Below, in pieces: positions 8,718 through 16,904 of a DNA stretch of 64,000 bases. Position 1 is the first letter of the stretch; every line of letters begins with the position of its first letter. The notes beneath the pieces are model-generated. The model was not told where the DNA came from, ran no database searches, and saw only the letters and a program-made list of their open reading frames with translations. A program made the position numbers and the translations under genes. The DNA comes from Salinispira pacifica (GTDB lineage Bacteria; Spirochaetota; Spirochaetia; DSM-27196; Salinispiraceae). The DNA is taken from contig NC_023035.1 of NCBI RefSeq assembly GCF_000507245.1, forward strand, positions 3,718,799-3,782,798, given 5' to 3'.

Positions 8718-9794
8718 TCAGTCCCGAGCAGCTGTTCCGAGTATTTCAGAAAGAATATCCGGTCTGTCGGTAATAATCCCGTCAACTCCCAGATCAATCA
8801 GATACTTCATGGTTTCCGGATCGTTTACCGTCCAGTAAAACACAGCCAGATTTTTTCTGTGGGCGTCCTGTACCATTCTCCTGTTGGCAAGGTTGGTATA
8901 GTACATATCTTCATCAGGATCATAGCTTGCAAGAGCTCGGCGAAGGGGGGCGGGCAGATTCTCAATAATCTCCCGTTCGGCCGGATAAATACGGTCTTTC
9001 ACCGGCAGCATTACCGCCGAGTATTCGGGAACAAGAAAGAAATCCAATGCCAGTGCACTCAGTACACTGAGAGTGAGCGTTTCACCGGTGGCTGCTCCGG
9101 TGGGGATCTCCCCGCCGCTGCGTTCCCGGAACTCCCGGATTACCTGATCATCAAAACTGGCGACGATCGCCCGGTCCTGCATTGAATACTTTTCGATCAG
9201 TGTTAAAAGTTCAGCGGACGCCTCTTCAGCCCGTGAGGAGCCGCTTGCATCAACGGTATCCTTCAACTCAAGTATGTAGTAGCTGTCGGGAAATTCCTGA
9301 AACAGATCTTCCAGCCGGGCGGGAATCATCTGATCTGAAATTTCATCCGGCAGGGAAGAGAGATCCGCGAAGGGCCTTTCACCCCGGGGGTTCACAAAGT
9401 TCGCTGCGAAGTTATAGTTCTGCAGTTCACTGTATTGCAGATCTGCCAGCTGAACCCCCTCCACCCCGGTGGTTGCTTCAATATCCAGGTCATGATGGGT
9501 TACCAGCACCCCGTCTGAGGTGAGCACCAGATCAATTTCGAATGTATCCCAGCCCCGGGCATAAATCTGCCGGTAGCTGTACACGGTGTTTTCCGGGAAC
9601 AGTTCCTTGGCACCACCGTGGGGCACAATATGAGCACTCCCCGATTCCACCACCCTCATCGGATTGGTCCCGCCCCCGCCGGGGGCGACGGGGAGAATAT
9701 TCAGCAGCAGGACCGCAAGTATCAGCCCTGCTGCCGATGCCGTAATTATAAGAATCACTTTCATGATGATTTTTATGGTCTGTAGAGTAGACAT
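8718..9794 (-). CDS. Membrane-anchored glycerophosphodiester phosphodiesterase
   Basis: A 358-residue protein with one N-terminal transmembrane segment (residues about 8-35) and a periplasmic GDPD domain. Visible motifs are VPHGGAKELFPENT (the HRG motif with Arg replaced by Gly), then E-I-D, THHDLDIEATTG and a C-terminal WTVNDPETMKYLIDLGVDGIITDRP, the family signature. It should hydrolyse glycerophosphodiesters at the membrane. I chose the ATG at 9794 because AAGGAAGG precedes it; an ATG at 9812 and a TTG at 9815 are also in frame, but those bases lie at the presumed 3' end of the group II intron. Splicing of that intron would restore the 5' leader of this gene. Confidence 0.87.
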   Translation of the reverse strand: MSTLQTIKIIMKVILIITASAAGLILAVLLLNILPVAPGGGGTNPMRVVESGSAHIVPHGGAKELFPENTVYSYRQIYARGWDTFEIDLVLTSDGVLVTHHDLDIEATTGVEGVQLADLQYSELQNYNFAANFVNPRGERPFADLSSLPDEISDQMIPARLEDLFQEFPDSYYILELKDTVDASGSSRAEEASAELLTLIEKYSMQDRAIVASFDDQVIREFRERSGGEIPTGAATGETLTLSVLSALALDFFLVPEYSAVMLPVKDRIYPAEREIIENLPAPLRRALASYDPDEDMYYTNLANRRMVQDAHRKNLAVFYWTVNDPETMKYLIDLGVDGIITDRPDILSEILGTAARD

Positions 9795-9841
9795 GCTATC
9801 GCCTTCCTTCATCAAGAGAGTTACGAGAGCATGCCCCTCCC

Positions 9842-9875
9842 AGAACCGTACGTGCGCAACTAACGCATACGGCTC
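9842..9875 (-). ncRNA. Group II intron domain V
   Basis: The minus strand reads GAGCCGTATGCG, a 7-base apical loop region, then CGCACGTACGGTTC. This is the classic catalytic domain V with the AGC triad in the lower stem. It starts 6 bases after the stop codon of the intron reverse transcriptase. Confidence 0.95.
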
Positions 9876-9881
9876 CCAGCA

Positions 9882-11189
9882 CTAAACATTCGACCATTGC
9901 CAGATGTCTTTGCAAATTTTCGGTCTTGGTATTAATTTCCATATCTTTTCAAATGTCTCCCAAATTATCTTGTGCTTCTGGCCTCTACGCCTTAGAACCT
10001 TATACAGTGTGTATCTGATGTAAGTGTAGAACTTGTACAGTCCTTTCAGATTTCCGTTGACCCCGTAGTAATTGTAGTGCCCAACCAGTTTCCGGCTTAG
10101 TGCTCTGACAATTTTCATGACAGGTCGATGCATGTTCCATCTGATCCACTGTTTTGCGCTCTGGCGTTTAGCCTTCAGCTTCTTCTTGCTTGTCAGGTGC
10201 AGGACTGTGTACTTACCAGTCCTTGTACTGGCGTTCACGTGGGTGAATCCAAGAAAATCAAATGTCTCCTTGGTTCCTTTGTACCTTCCAAACGGAATGA
10301 TCCTTGTCTTCTCTTCGGCCACCGTTAGCTTGAACTTTGCAAGCCTTTTCAGCATCACCTCGTAGAATCTTTTCGCATCATCCTCGTACTGGAATAATAC
10401 CACATAATCATCGGCATATCGGTACAAGTATGTCTCACCCCTCAGATGCCTTTTTGCCACCTTCTCAAACCACAAGTCGAGTACATAATGAAGATACACG
10501 TTAGCCAGCACCGGCGAAATAAGTCCTCCTTGCGGAGTCCCCTTGTCACTGTCGCTGACGTTCCCATTCTCCATGATCCCCGCCTTGAGAAATCTTACTA
10601 CATAACGAATGAAATTCTTGTCCTGTATATCATTCTCCAGAAACTTCACCAGCCATTCATGGTCAACATTGTCAAAGAACCCTTTGATGTCGGCATCAAG
10701 AATATAATTTATCTTCTTCGTCATGATCGTCTGGTTTATTTCCCGTATCACATCATGACAATTCCGGTTCGGCCTGAACCCATAGGAACAGTCCAGAAAC
10801 CTCGGTTCATATATCTCTGTCAGCACCTTCGCCATTATTCCTTGTACCAGTTTATCCTCATACGCCGGAATTCCAAGCGGTCGTACCGTGCCATCCGTCT
10901 TGGGTATGTATGTTCTTCTCACCGCCTGCGGTCTGTAACTGAAGGATTTCATCCGTCCAAGCAATGCATCCACATGCTCTTCCAGTCCGGACTCATAGCT
11001 CTCCTTCGTCGCTCCGTCTATGCCTGCGGCTTTTCCTCTGACCTGCGCCCGATGCTCTGCTTTCAGGTTCTCCCTGTTGACATAGTGCATGAGCGTCTGC
11101 ATCTTCGCGTGACTCTCCGACAACCTCCTCAACTCCCCATAGCTGTTTTCCACTCTTTCAGAACCTCCAGTGTTCCTGGTGTTGGCCAC
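9882..11189 (-). CDS. ltrA: Group II intron reverse transcriptase/maturase
   Basis: A 435-residue intron-encoded protein that helps splicing and carries out reverse transcription during retrohoming. RT motifs are in order: GIDG near residue 55, TYIPK and RPLGIP near 92-108, ILDADIKGFFDNVDH near 167, GTPQGGLISPVLANVYLH near 215, and the catalytic YADD near 260. A maturase (X) domain with the group II form R-x-x-x-K-x-x-x-H-Y-N-Y-Y-G-V follows. No HNH endonuclease is visible at the C terminus, so integration probably uses nicked or single-stranded DNA. The start at 11189 is GTG with no clear ribosome-binding site; translation may begin elsewhere in the first 50 codons. The frame is intact, so mobility is possible. 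Confidence 0.95.
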   Translation of the reverse strand: MANTRNTGGSERVENSYGELRRLSESHAKMQTLMHYVNRENLKAEHRAQVRGKAAGIDGATKESYESGLEEHVDALLGRMKSFSYRPQAVRRTYIPKTDGTVRPLGIPAYEDKLVQGIMAKVLTEIYEPRFLDCSYGFRPNRNCHDVIREINQTIMTKKINYILDADIKGFFDNVDHEWLVKFLENDIQDKNFIRYVVRFLKAGIMENGNVSDSDKGTPQGGLISPVLANVYLHYVLDLWFEKVAKRHLRGETYLYRYADDYVVLFQYEDDAKRFYEVMLKRLAKFKLTVAEEKTRIIPFGRYKGTKETFDFLGFTHVNASTRTGKYTVLHLTSKKKLKAKRQSAKQWIRWNMHRPVMKIVRALSRKLVGHYNYYGVNGNLKGLYKFYTYIRYTLYKVLRRRGQKHKIIWETFEKIWKLIPRPKICKDIWQWSNV

Positions 11190-11446
11190 AAGAAATACGT
11201 TTAATGCCCAAACCCCTTCGCTCCACCGACTTTCACCGGTTTCATCACTACTATGAGTCTGTCCGACTGCTGATGCCCCATACAGGTTTCTTGACTCTTC
11301 GCCTTTACGTCCCCTCTTAGTCCAACGGACAGGACCTCAGCCCTCCCAGGTACGCTTGATCTACCTTGTGTGCTCGCCATGCTCTCAGACCCCGTTGGGT
11401 TCTCCGCACTCTCGCCTTTTCCGAGTGCTTCTTGCTGGTTGCTGTC

Positions 11447-11452
11447 ACATGA
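11447..11452 (-). other. Candidate EBS1 of the group II intron
   Basis: Minus-strand UCAUGU in ribozyme domain I is complementary (five Watson-Crick pairs, one G-U) to the six bases directly before the intron, GCAUGA at 11650-11655. This is direct sequence support for the splice-site placement; the structural context of the loop was not modelled. Confidence 0.55.
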
Positions 11453-11714
11453 AAAACATCACCACCCAATCCTTATACTAACGAGGCTCAATCACGTTCA
11501 ACCTTTCGGCTTATGGCTCTCACACTCCTATGCCTACGCTTAAACCTCACCTCACGGCTTCGGCTCCAAGGCTAAGTACCGGCTGTTGGCTAAACTTTAC
11601 CGGACAGGGTGTCTCACCCTGCTATATATCAAACGCCGAACTGGCGCACTCATGCACCCATTGTATTCCCATTATTGTGAGAATTGTATGAGAATGTGCG
11701 CTGAAAATACATCA

Positions 11715-11861
11715 TTACTGCGTCGTGCAAAAACCAAATCCGTTGGCATCTCTGTGCCGGGGAGTAAGCAGACCGATTTGATCGTAATACCTGAGCGTAC
11801 GGACGCTCACCCCCGACAGCCGTGCCAACCGGGATACCCCTAAGAACTGATCAGTCTTCAT
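11715..11861 (-). pseudogene. Truncated MerR-family regulator (48 residues)
   Basis: A short frame reading MKTDQFLGVSRLARLSGVSV then RTLRYYDQIGLLTPRHRDAN and ending GFGFCTTQ-stop. This is the DNA-binding winged helix of a MerR regulator: helix-turn-helix V-S-V-R-T-L-R-Y-Y-D and wing NG-Y/F. Normal members continue for at least 60 more residues and often carry a TipAS or other ligand domain, so this copy is truncated right after the wing. It lies 66 bases upstream of the intron. Its promoter/operator is intact. It could be a dead remnant left by a deletion, or a mini-protein that still binds its operator; the sequence cannot decide. Confidence 0.75.
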
Positions 11862-11868
11862 GGTTACT

Positions 11869-11899
11869 ATGCTAATGGATTACGTTGCGTAAGGGTCAA
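11869..11899 (-). promoter_or_regulatory. MerR-type promoter/operator of the merR remnant
   Basis: On the minus strand: TTGACC (11894-11899), a 19-base spacer and TAGCAT (11869-11874). The overlong 19-base spacer holds the inverted repeat TTACG-CAA-CGTAA. Both features are hallmarks of promoters twisted into activity by MerR proteins. The -10 box ends 7 bases before the ATG at 11861, so the transcript is probably leaderless. Confidence 0.75.
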
Positions 11900-11935
11900 G
11901 AAGAATCGGTATTTTTTATGGTGATAATATGCTAT

Positions 11936-11954
11936 TCCTGCCCGGCGGGAATCG
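11936..11954. terminator. Hairpin downstream of the EamA gene at 12011
   Basis: An 8-bp inverted repeat (ATTCCTGC / GCGGGAAT, one G-T pair) with a 3-base loop lies 57 bases beyond the stop of the minus-strand EamA gene. No clear T-run follows. The rest of 11900-12010 shows nothing recognisable. Confidence 0.35.
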
Positions 11955-12010
11955 GTTGAGCCCAATATTAGAGACACACAGGATCATTCAAACGGTGTAT
12001 CAGACGCAGC

Positions 12011-12904
12011 TCAGGCTTCCAGCTTGATTTCACCGGTTTCCCGGCGGCTTGCATACATCAATCCTCCCACCGCCAGGGCTCCGCCGCCGATCTGCACCCA
12101 GTTCACACCTTCTCCCAGCACAATCCAGCCCACAATTACGGTGACCACCGGTATGCCATTAATAAATATGGAAGCCTTGGGAGCAGAAATCCGGCTCAGG
12201 GCGTAATTGTAGGATAGAAAGGCCGCAAAGGTTGCGCCCAGAACCAGAAAGCCGAAGGCAAAGAGGATTTCCCATTGAACCGCCGTATGCATGAGAGCAT
12301 CGCCCTGGACAATAAATCCCGGCAGAAAAAAGAAGGTTGCAAAAAACATCTGATACCCTGTGGTCTGCAGGGGAGTAAGATCTCTGGATATTCTTCTTGA
12401 AAGCAGCATATATGCGGCTCCGGACAGCACCGCCAATAGAATAAAGAGGTTTCCTTCCAGGGAGGCATCCTGGGTTCCTGCATTCCGGTCAAAGAGAGTT
12501 ATGATTCCAATCCCGCTTATGGATAACAACGTACCGATCCACCCCCGCCGGCTCAGCCGTTCATTCAGGAAAAACGCCGATGCAAGGGCCACCACCGCAG
12601 GGATCGCCGCAATTATTATGGCGGAGCTGGCGGCACTGGTACGTTCCAGCCCCAACGATTCAAACAGGAAATAGAGCCCCGGCTGGAAAACCGAGAGAAG
12701 CATCAGCCTGGGGATGACCCGCCGGGGAATGGCAAGCCGCCGCTTCCAAAGCAGAGCTGCCAGAAATACCAGAGAGGCGCCGGCAAAGCGGAGAAACATA
12801 TAGGCCCAGGTGGGCCAGACTTCCAGTACAAGTTTGGTTGCTACAAATGAAGATCCCCAGAACAGAGTGGTGACCATAAGCGCAGTTAATGTGAGAAGAT
12901 TCAC
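12011..12904 (-). CDS. EamA/DMT-superfamily transporter
   Basis: A 297-residue membrane protein with ten predicted helices in two EamA repeats (ALMVTTLFWGSSFVATKLVL at the start; SYNALSRISAPKAS-type loop near 225 and IVLGEGVNWVQIGGGALAVGG at the end). Substrate unknown; the family exports metabolites or amino acids. A GGAG lies about 11 bases before the ATG. It follows the ArsC-like gene on the same strand after 45 bases. It shares only family-level resemblance with the EamA protein at 3277-4227. Confidence 0.87.
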   Translation of the reverse strand: MNLLTLTALMVTTLFWGSSFVATKLVLEVWPTWAYMFLRFAGASLVFLAALLWKRRLAIPRRVIPRLMLLSVFQPGLYFLFESLGLERTSAASSAIIIAAIPAVVALASAFFLNERLSRRGWIGTLLSISGIGIITLFDRNAGTQDASLEGNLFILLAVLSGAAYMLLSRRISRDLTPLQTTGYQMFFATFFFLPGFIVQGDALMHTAVQWEILFAFGFLVLGATFAAFLSYNYALSRISAPKASIFINGIPVVTVIVGWIVLGEGVNWVQIGGGALAVGGLMYASRRETGEIKLEA

Positions 12905-12949
12905 TGTGTTTCTCCGTATTCGATGATATGTACCGCAGAGAATCTGCAG

Positions 12950-13291
12950 TTACGTATTTTCCACCCAGTTTTTCCATACATCATCCGCCACCCCCACCGT
13001 CACGTTTGAACCGTTTCGTACGATGGGCATTTTAAGCAGCAGAGGTTCTTCCAGAATTTCTTCCCTGGCATCGAATTCCATGTATGCCAGACCTTTCCGG
13101 GTGTAGGATTTGCTCTGGGTATCCAGAATGTCTTCCGCCGGATATTTCGCCAGTACGGCATCCAGCTCCCGGGGACTGATTCCCTTCTCATTCAACAGCC
13201 GGATCTGGTACGGGATTCCCCGTTCCTTGAACCAACGTTCAGCTTTTTGCGTATTTCGATTTTTTCTGGTTCCCATTATCTGTATATTCAT
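12950..13291 (-). CDS. ArsC/Spx-family thioredoxin-fold protein lacking the catalytic cysteine
   Basis: A 113-residue protein of the ArsC/Spx family. It begins MNIQIMGTRKNRNTQKAERW, where family members normally have G-T-K-K-C-x-x-T-x-K-A; the position of the redox Cys is Asn. The rest of the fold is normal: GISPRELDAVLAKY, the L-D-T-x-S-K-x-Y segment, and LLLKMPIVRNGSNVTVGV near the C terminus, the cis-Pro region. Without Cys it cannot be an arsenate reductase of the usual type. It may be a structural or regulatory relative, as Spx is for RNA polymerase. Divergent from the GT4 gene, whose start is 31 bases away. Confidence 0.85.
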   Translation of the reverse strand: MNIQIMGTRKNRNTQKAERWFKERGIPYQIRLLNEKGISPRELDAVLAKYPAEDILDTQSKSYTRKGLAYMEFDAREEILEEPLLLKMPIVRNGSNVTVGVADDVWKNWVENT

Positions 13292-13322
13292 GACATCCTT
13301 AACGTATCAAGGAGAAGAGAAA

Positions 13323-14519
13323 ATGTTAATAACCGGACAATTCAATGACAGTCTTCCCCCGATTATGGATGGTGTGGCCATTACCGCAGCGAATTATGCA
13401 TATTGGTTAAACAAAAAACACGGCCCCAGTTTTGCAGTAGGACCAAAGGTTCCCGATTACACGGATGACCAGGAGAACATTCTCCGTTTTATGTCTCTTC
13501 CTCTGCAGCGTTCCGGTCCCTACCGTCTGGGCATACCGAGAATCGACAGAAGCTTCAATAAAATCATCGATGAAATTCCGTTTGACCTCGTCCACGCCCA
13601 CTGCCCGTTCGTAAGCGGCAACTACGCATATAACCTGGCCAGCACCAGAAAAATTCCCATGGTTGCCACCTTCCACTCAAAATACCGGGACGATTTTGCC
13701 AGCATTATGAAGCTGGATGTAACAGTTGATCAGGCGGTCGAGATGGTGGTGCGATTCTATGAAAAAGCCGATGCTGTGTGGGTTCCCAACGAAGGAATTA
13801 TCGAGACTTTCAGGGAGTACGGTTTTAAGGGTGATATTGATGTAATTCCCAACGGCAGCGACATCGGGGTCACCGGTGAAGAGGAGCGAAGAAATCTGGC
13901 TTCAGCGGGACGGGAACGGCTCAACATCGGGAATAATGACCCGGTGCTTCTCTATGTCGGGCAGCACCGTTGGGTGAAAAACCTGAAAATGCTGCTCCAA
14001 TCCCTGAATATGCTGAAAGAGTCGGGCACAGCATTCAATATGCGTTTCGTGGGTTCGGGCAGTGAAGCCGGGGAAATGAAACATATGGTGAAAAAGTCGG
14101 GACTGTCGCAGCATGTCGAATTTATGGGACCGATATATGAACGGGATGCCCTCCGTGAAGCGTATGCCGCTGCAGATCTTTTTGTGTTTCCATCCATGTA
14201 CGACAATGCATCCCTTGCGACCAGGGAGGCAGCAGGTCTGAAAGTTCCTACCCTGTTCTGCACAGGTGCTACCACCGCCAAAGGTATAGAAGACGGAAAA
14301 TCAGGTTTTCTGGCGGACAATGAGACACAGAAATTCGGTGAGAAGCTGAAGTCTATTCTTGATCAGCCGGATCTTCTCAGAACAACCGGGGAGGGGGCTC
14401 ACAGCTTTCTTTATATGCCCTGGGAAAAAGTAGCCGATATTGTGAACGAAAAATACGAGGAGATTGTGGGCCGGTTCAAAACCGAAAAGCTGAAACACAT
14501 TGTTGCCCGAAACCGGTAA
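13323..14519 (+). CDS. GT4-family glycosyltransferase
   Basis: A 398-residue cytoplasmic or peripheral-membrane glycosyltransferase with the GT-B fold. The N-terminal half has PPIMDGVAITAANYA and VHAHCPFVSG; the C-terminal half has DVIPNGSD, LLYVGQHRWVKNLKMLL (nucleotide-sugar site), FVGSGSE, FMGPIYERD and FVFPSMYDNASLATREAAGL, the EX7E-like region. Relatives in spirochaetes and Firmicutes transfer glucose or another hexose to diacylglycerol in glycolipid synthesis; that acceptor is an inference. The ATG at 13323 follows AAGGAGAAGAGAA; the frame is open further upstream into the ArsC-like gene but without support. Confidence 0.87.
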   Translation: MLITGQFNDSLPPIMDGVAITAANYAYWLNKKHGPSFAVGPKVPDYTDDQENILRFMSLPLQRSGPYRLGIPRIDRSFNKIIDEIPFDLVHAHCPFVSGNYAYNLASTRKIPMVATFHSKYRDDFASIMKLDVTVDQAVEMVVRFYEKADAVWVPNEGIIETFREYGFKGDIDVIPNGSDIGVTGEEERRNLASAGRERLNIGNNDPVLLYVGQHRWVKNLKMLLQSLNMLKESGTAFNMRFVGSGSEAGEMKHMVKKSGLSQHVEFMGPIYERDALREAYAAADLFVFPSMYDNASLATREAAGLKVPTLFCTGATTAKGIEDGKSGFLADNETQKFGEKLKSILDQPDLLRTTGEGAHSFLYMPWEKVADIVNEKYEEIVGRFKTEKLKHIVARNR

Positions 14520-14593
14520 CCCGTCCTCCCGGAAGGGGTCGGAATCATACTGCCCCGAAGGATGTGAATGTGCTTGAAGAATGGTAGGGATGT

Positions 14594-15280
14594 TCAGCCT
14601 GAGGGGATTTTCCGTATCACCTCAGGATATCTTTCCAGGGCCGAATTTCCCGCAGCTGAGAGACGGTACACCCCTCTTTCAACTCTCTCAAACCAGCCGT
14701 ACACGTTCTGGGAAAGCACCCTGCCGGTTTTTGCCGGTAACCCGGCTTTCTGCAGCTGCGCCGGAGATGCGCTTTCCCGGTTTTTCAATTCCACGGCAAT
14801 CCGGATGCTCAGTTGTTTGAATGCGGTTATTTTCTCAACCTTTGCAGCCTCGCCGGCCTTGTTGAATTCGGCATATCTTCCGTTGATTTCCCGTATAATA
14901 TTCCGTTTTCGTGAGGGTATGTTGAACAGCCGGGGATCCTGTGGATGGAGAGCTACTTCCACCCTGGTTTTGGTTTTCATCAACCGGACAAATATCAGGC
15001 CAATCCCCAGGCGGCGCAGAAGTTTTTTGATTCCGGTAAAATTGGCTGGGTATGAGCGTCCGCTGGTCAGGGGGACCGCCACATATACGCTGTCATTCAG
15101 TTCCTGACGGTTTACGGCCTGAAGAACAAGCTGAAGACTCATTCTGACCTTGATCTCTACGATGAGCATCTCCTCACCCCGGGTGGCTACCAGGTCACAG
15201 TTTTTCACTTCGCTGTACACCTGGTACCCCTGTCCGCTGAGATATTTTTTCAAAGGATTGAACAGATCACTTTCCTTCAT
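14594..15280 (-). CDS. DUF2161-family protein, putative PD-(D/E)XK nuclease fold
   Basis: A 228-residue protein. Near the N terminus YQVYSEVKNCDLVATRGEEM followed by LIVEIKVRMSLQLVLQAV gives the order E, D-(x)n-E-x-K expected for a PD-(D/E)XK phosphodiesterase site (C-D-L-V and V-E-I-K), the pattern of DUF2161. The C-terminal part (WFERVERGVYRLSAAGNSAL) looks like a small winged-helix. Substrate and role are unknown; the family has been annotated only by fold. The ATG at 15280 has GGAGG 10 bases upstream; a longer open frame to 15628 overlaps the divergent aldo/keto reductase gene and is rejected. Confidence 0.8.
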   Translation of the reverse strand: MKESDLFNPLKKYLSGQGYQVYSEVKNCDLVATRGEEMLIVEIKVRMSLQLVLQAVNRQELNDSVYVAVPLTSGRSYPANFTGIKKLLRRLGIGLIFVRLMKTKTRVEVALHPQDPRLFNIPSRKRNIIREINGRYAEFNKAGEAAKVEKITAFKQLSIRIAVELKNRESASPAQLQKAGLPAKTGRVLSQNVYGWFERVERGVYRLSAAGNSALERYPEVIRKIPSG

Positions 15281-15334
15281 AAAAACTTGTCCTCCGGCCC
15301 TGCACATTGTAGCATACAGAAAAGAGGAGCGAAC

Positions 15335-16288
15335 ATGGAATACAGAAGAGTCGGCAACAGCGGACTGAAGGTCAGTGAAATTGCCTACGGATCCTGGCTC
15401 ACATTCGCAAACCAGGTTGAACTGGAACATGCCCAGGAAATTATTCGGAAGGCGTTTGAGCTGGGGGTGAACTATATCGACACAGCGGATGTGTACGCCC
15501 GGGGTGAAGCGGAGAAACTTCTGGGTCAGATTCTGCCCAAATACAACCGCCGCCACTATGTGATTGCCACCAAAGCGTTCTGGCCCATGAGCGATCACCC
15601 CACCGACCGGGGGTTGAGCAGAAAACACATTACAGATTCAATTCAGGGCAGCCTCGACCGCTTGAAGCTCAAGTATGTGGATATTTTTTACTGCCACCGT
15701 TTTGATGAAGAGACTCCGCTCATGGAAACCCTGGAAGCTATTGAAGATTCAATCCGTCAGGGTAAAATTTTGTACTGGGGCACCAGCGAATGGAAGGCGG
15801 AACAAATCAGGGCGGCGGTCAATATCTGCCGGGAGCGGGGCTGGCACCTTCCTGTGATCAATCAGCCCATCTACAACCTTCTGAATCGCAATCTTGAAAT
15901 TGATATTCTCCCCACAACCGTGGAGCTGGGAATGGGCACTGCGAATTTTTCCCCTCTGGCACAGGGACTGCTCACCGGAAAATATTCCAAAGGAAAGGTT
16001 CCTCCGGGAAGCAGAGGCTCCAATGAGAACTTGAATATGTTCATGAAAGACCAATTGGAGGATGAAAACCTCCTGAAAAAAATTGACGGTCTGGGAGAAG
16101 TGGCAGACAGATATGATATGAACATCGCTCAGCTTTCACTGGCGTGGATACTTCAGCAGCCGGGGATCAGCTCGGTGATCACCGGAGCCTCAAGCGTTCA
16201 GCAGCTGGAAGATAACGTGAAAGCCAGCGGGGTTAACATTTCAGAAACGGATATGAAAGCAATAGATGCGCTCTTTCCCCGTTCATGA
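15335..16288 (+). CDS. Aldo/keto reductase (potassium-channel beta-subunit-like)
   Basis: A 317-residue NADPH-dependent oxidoreductase of the AKR superfamily. It starts MEYRRVGNSGLKVSEIAYGS; the catalytic tetrad is visible as D (IDTADVYARGEAE, Asp and Tyr), K (VIATKAF) and H (DIFYCHRFDEETP). The cofactor end reads VITGASSVQQLEDNVKAS. The overall form is closest to the Kv-beta/YghZ branch, which reduces aldehydes such as methylglyoxal. AAGAGGAGC precedes the ATG. Its stop overlaps the start of the VTT gene. Confidence 0.92.
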   Translation: MEYRRVGNSGLKVSEIAYGSWLTFANQVELEHAQEIIRKAFELGVNYIDTADVYARGEAEKLLGQILPKYNRRHYVIATKAFWPMSDHPTDRGLSRKHITDSIQGSLDRLKLKYVDIFYCHRFDEETPLMETLEAIEDSIRQGKILYWGTSEWKAEQIRAAVNICRERGWHLPVINQPIYNLLNRNLEIDILPTTVELGMGTANFSPLAQGLLTGKYSKGKVPPGSRGSNENLNMFMKDQLEDENLLKKIDGLGEVADRYDMNIAQLSLAWILQQPGISSVITGASSVQQLEDNVKASGVNISETDMKAIDALFPRS

Positions 16289-16902
16289 ACCATTATGAGG
16301 TAACGGGGCCAGACGAAATGAAATCAGATAATAAATCCCTGAATAAGAACAAAAGCCTGCGGCGGGTTCTGTTGGAAACCGCTGCATTTTTCACCCTGGT
16401 GTTTATGGTGTATATTCTGCTCTGGATTTTTTTTCAGGAAGAGCTTCAAAAATTAAGCCTGTGGAGCATAGAACACCTTGGGCTGGCCGGGGTGGCGGTG
16501 TTTGTATATGCAGTTGATACGTTCATCGTTCCGGCAACTGCAGATCTTGTTTTTCCCCTGACCACAACCTGGCCGCCGGTTCCCCTGCTTCTCACAATGA
16601 GCGCAGCATCCATTCTGGGCGGCATGAGCGGCTTCTTCCTGGCCAGGGCGCTTTCCCACATATCCTGGATCCAGGATGCCGTCTCCTATTACCGGGAACA
16701 TGGTGAACGGCTCATTCGCCGGTACGGGCTTTGGGCCATTGTACTGGCAGGTCTTACCCCCCTTCCGTATTCCACAATCAGCTGGATCGGGGGCATGTTG
16801 AAATTACCTGCGGCGGGCTACCTGCTGGCATCCCTGAGCCGCATTCCCCGCTTTTTTCTCTACTATGCAATTATTGAGAGCGGCAGGCTTCTCATCTCCT
16901 GA
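16285..16902 (+). CDS. VTT-domain (DedA/SNARE-associated-like) membrane protein
   Basis: A 205-residue integral membrane protein with four to five hydrophobic segments. The pattern fits the VTT/DedA family, thought to scramble or move lipids: a GVAVFVYAVDTFIVPATAD loop, ILGGMSGFFLARALS, and LAGLTPLPYSTISWIGGMLKLP, where the P-x-P/Y re-entrant motif lies. Start 16285 overlaps the AKR stop as ATGA; an ATG at 16318 is an alternative. Co-transcription with the AKR gene is likely. Confidence 0.75.
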   Translation: MNHYEVTGPDEMKSDNKSLNKNKSLRRVLLETAAFFTLVFMVYILLWIFFQEELQKLSLWSIEHLGLAGVAVFVYAVDTFIVPATADLVFPLTTTWPPVPLLLTMSAASILGGMSGFFLARALSHISWIQDAVSYYREHGERLIRRYGLWAIVLAGLTPLPYSTISWIGGMLKLPAAGYLLASLSRIPRFFLYYAIIESGRLLIS

Positions 16903-16904
16903 TC

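Larger units (their letters stand above)
9811..11649 (-). mobile_element. Group II intron (ribozyme plus reverse transcriptase)
   Basis: A complete-looking group II intron on the minus strand. The 5' end is placed at 11649, where the RNA begins GTGCGCC. Domain V (9842-9875) is a near-consensus 34-base hairpin, and domain VI follows. The candidate EBS1 (UCAUGU, 11447-11452) pairs over six bases, one a wobble, with the last six bases of the 5' exon (GCAUGA), which supports the 5' boundary. The 3' end is near 9811 but is not exact. Bases 11190-11649 contain no gene: they are ribozyme domains I-IV. The element is about 1.84 kb, a usual size, and is transcribed in the same direction as the GDPD gene it precedes. 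Confidence 0.9.

Noticed and set aside
8322..9185. A 287-residue + strand frame
   Set aside because: It runs antisense across two good genes and has no family features.
10446..11204. A 252-residue + strand frame
   Set aside because: Antisense to the intron reverse transcriptase, which has all RT motifs.
15281..15628. N-terminal extension of the DUF2161 gene
   Set aside because: The longer frame overlaps the divergent aldo/keto reductase start and has no ribosome-binding site; ATG at 15280 has GGAGG upstream.
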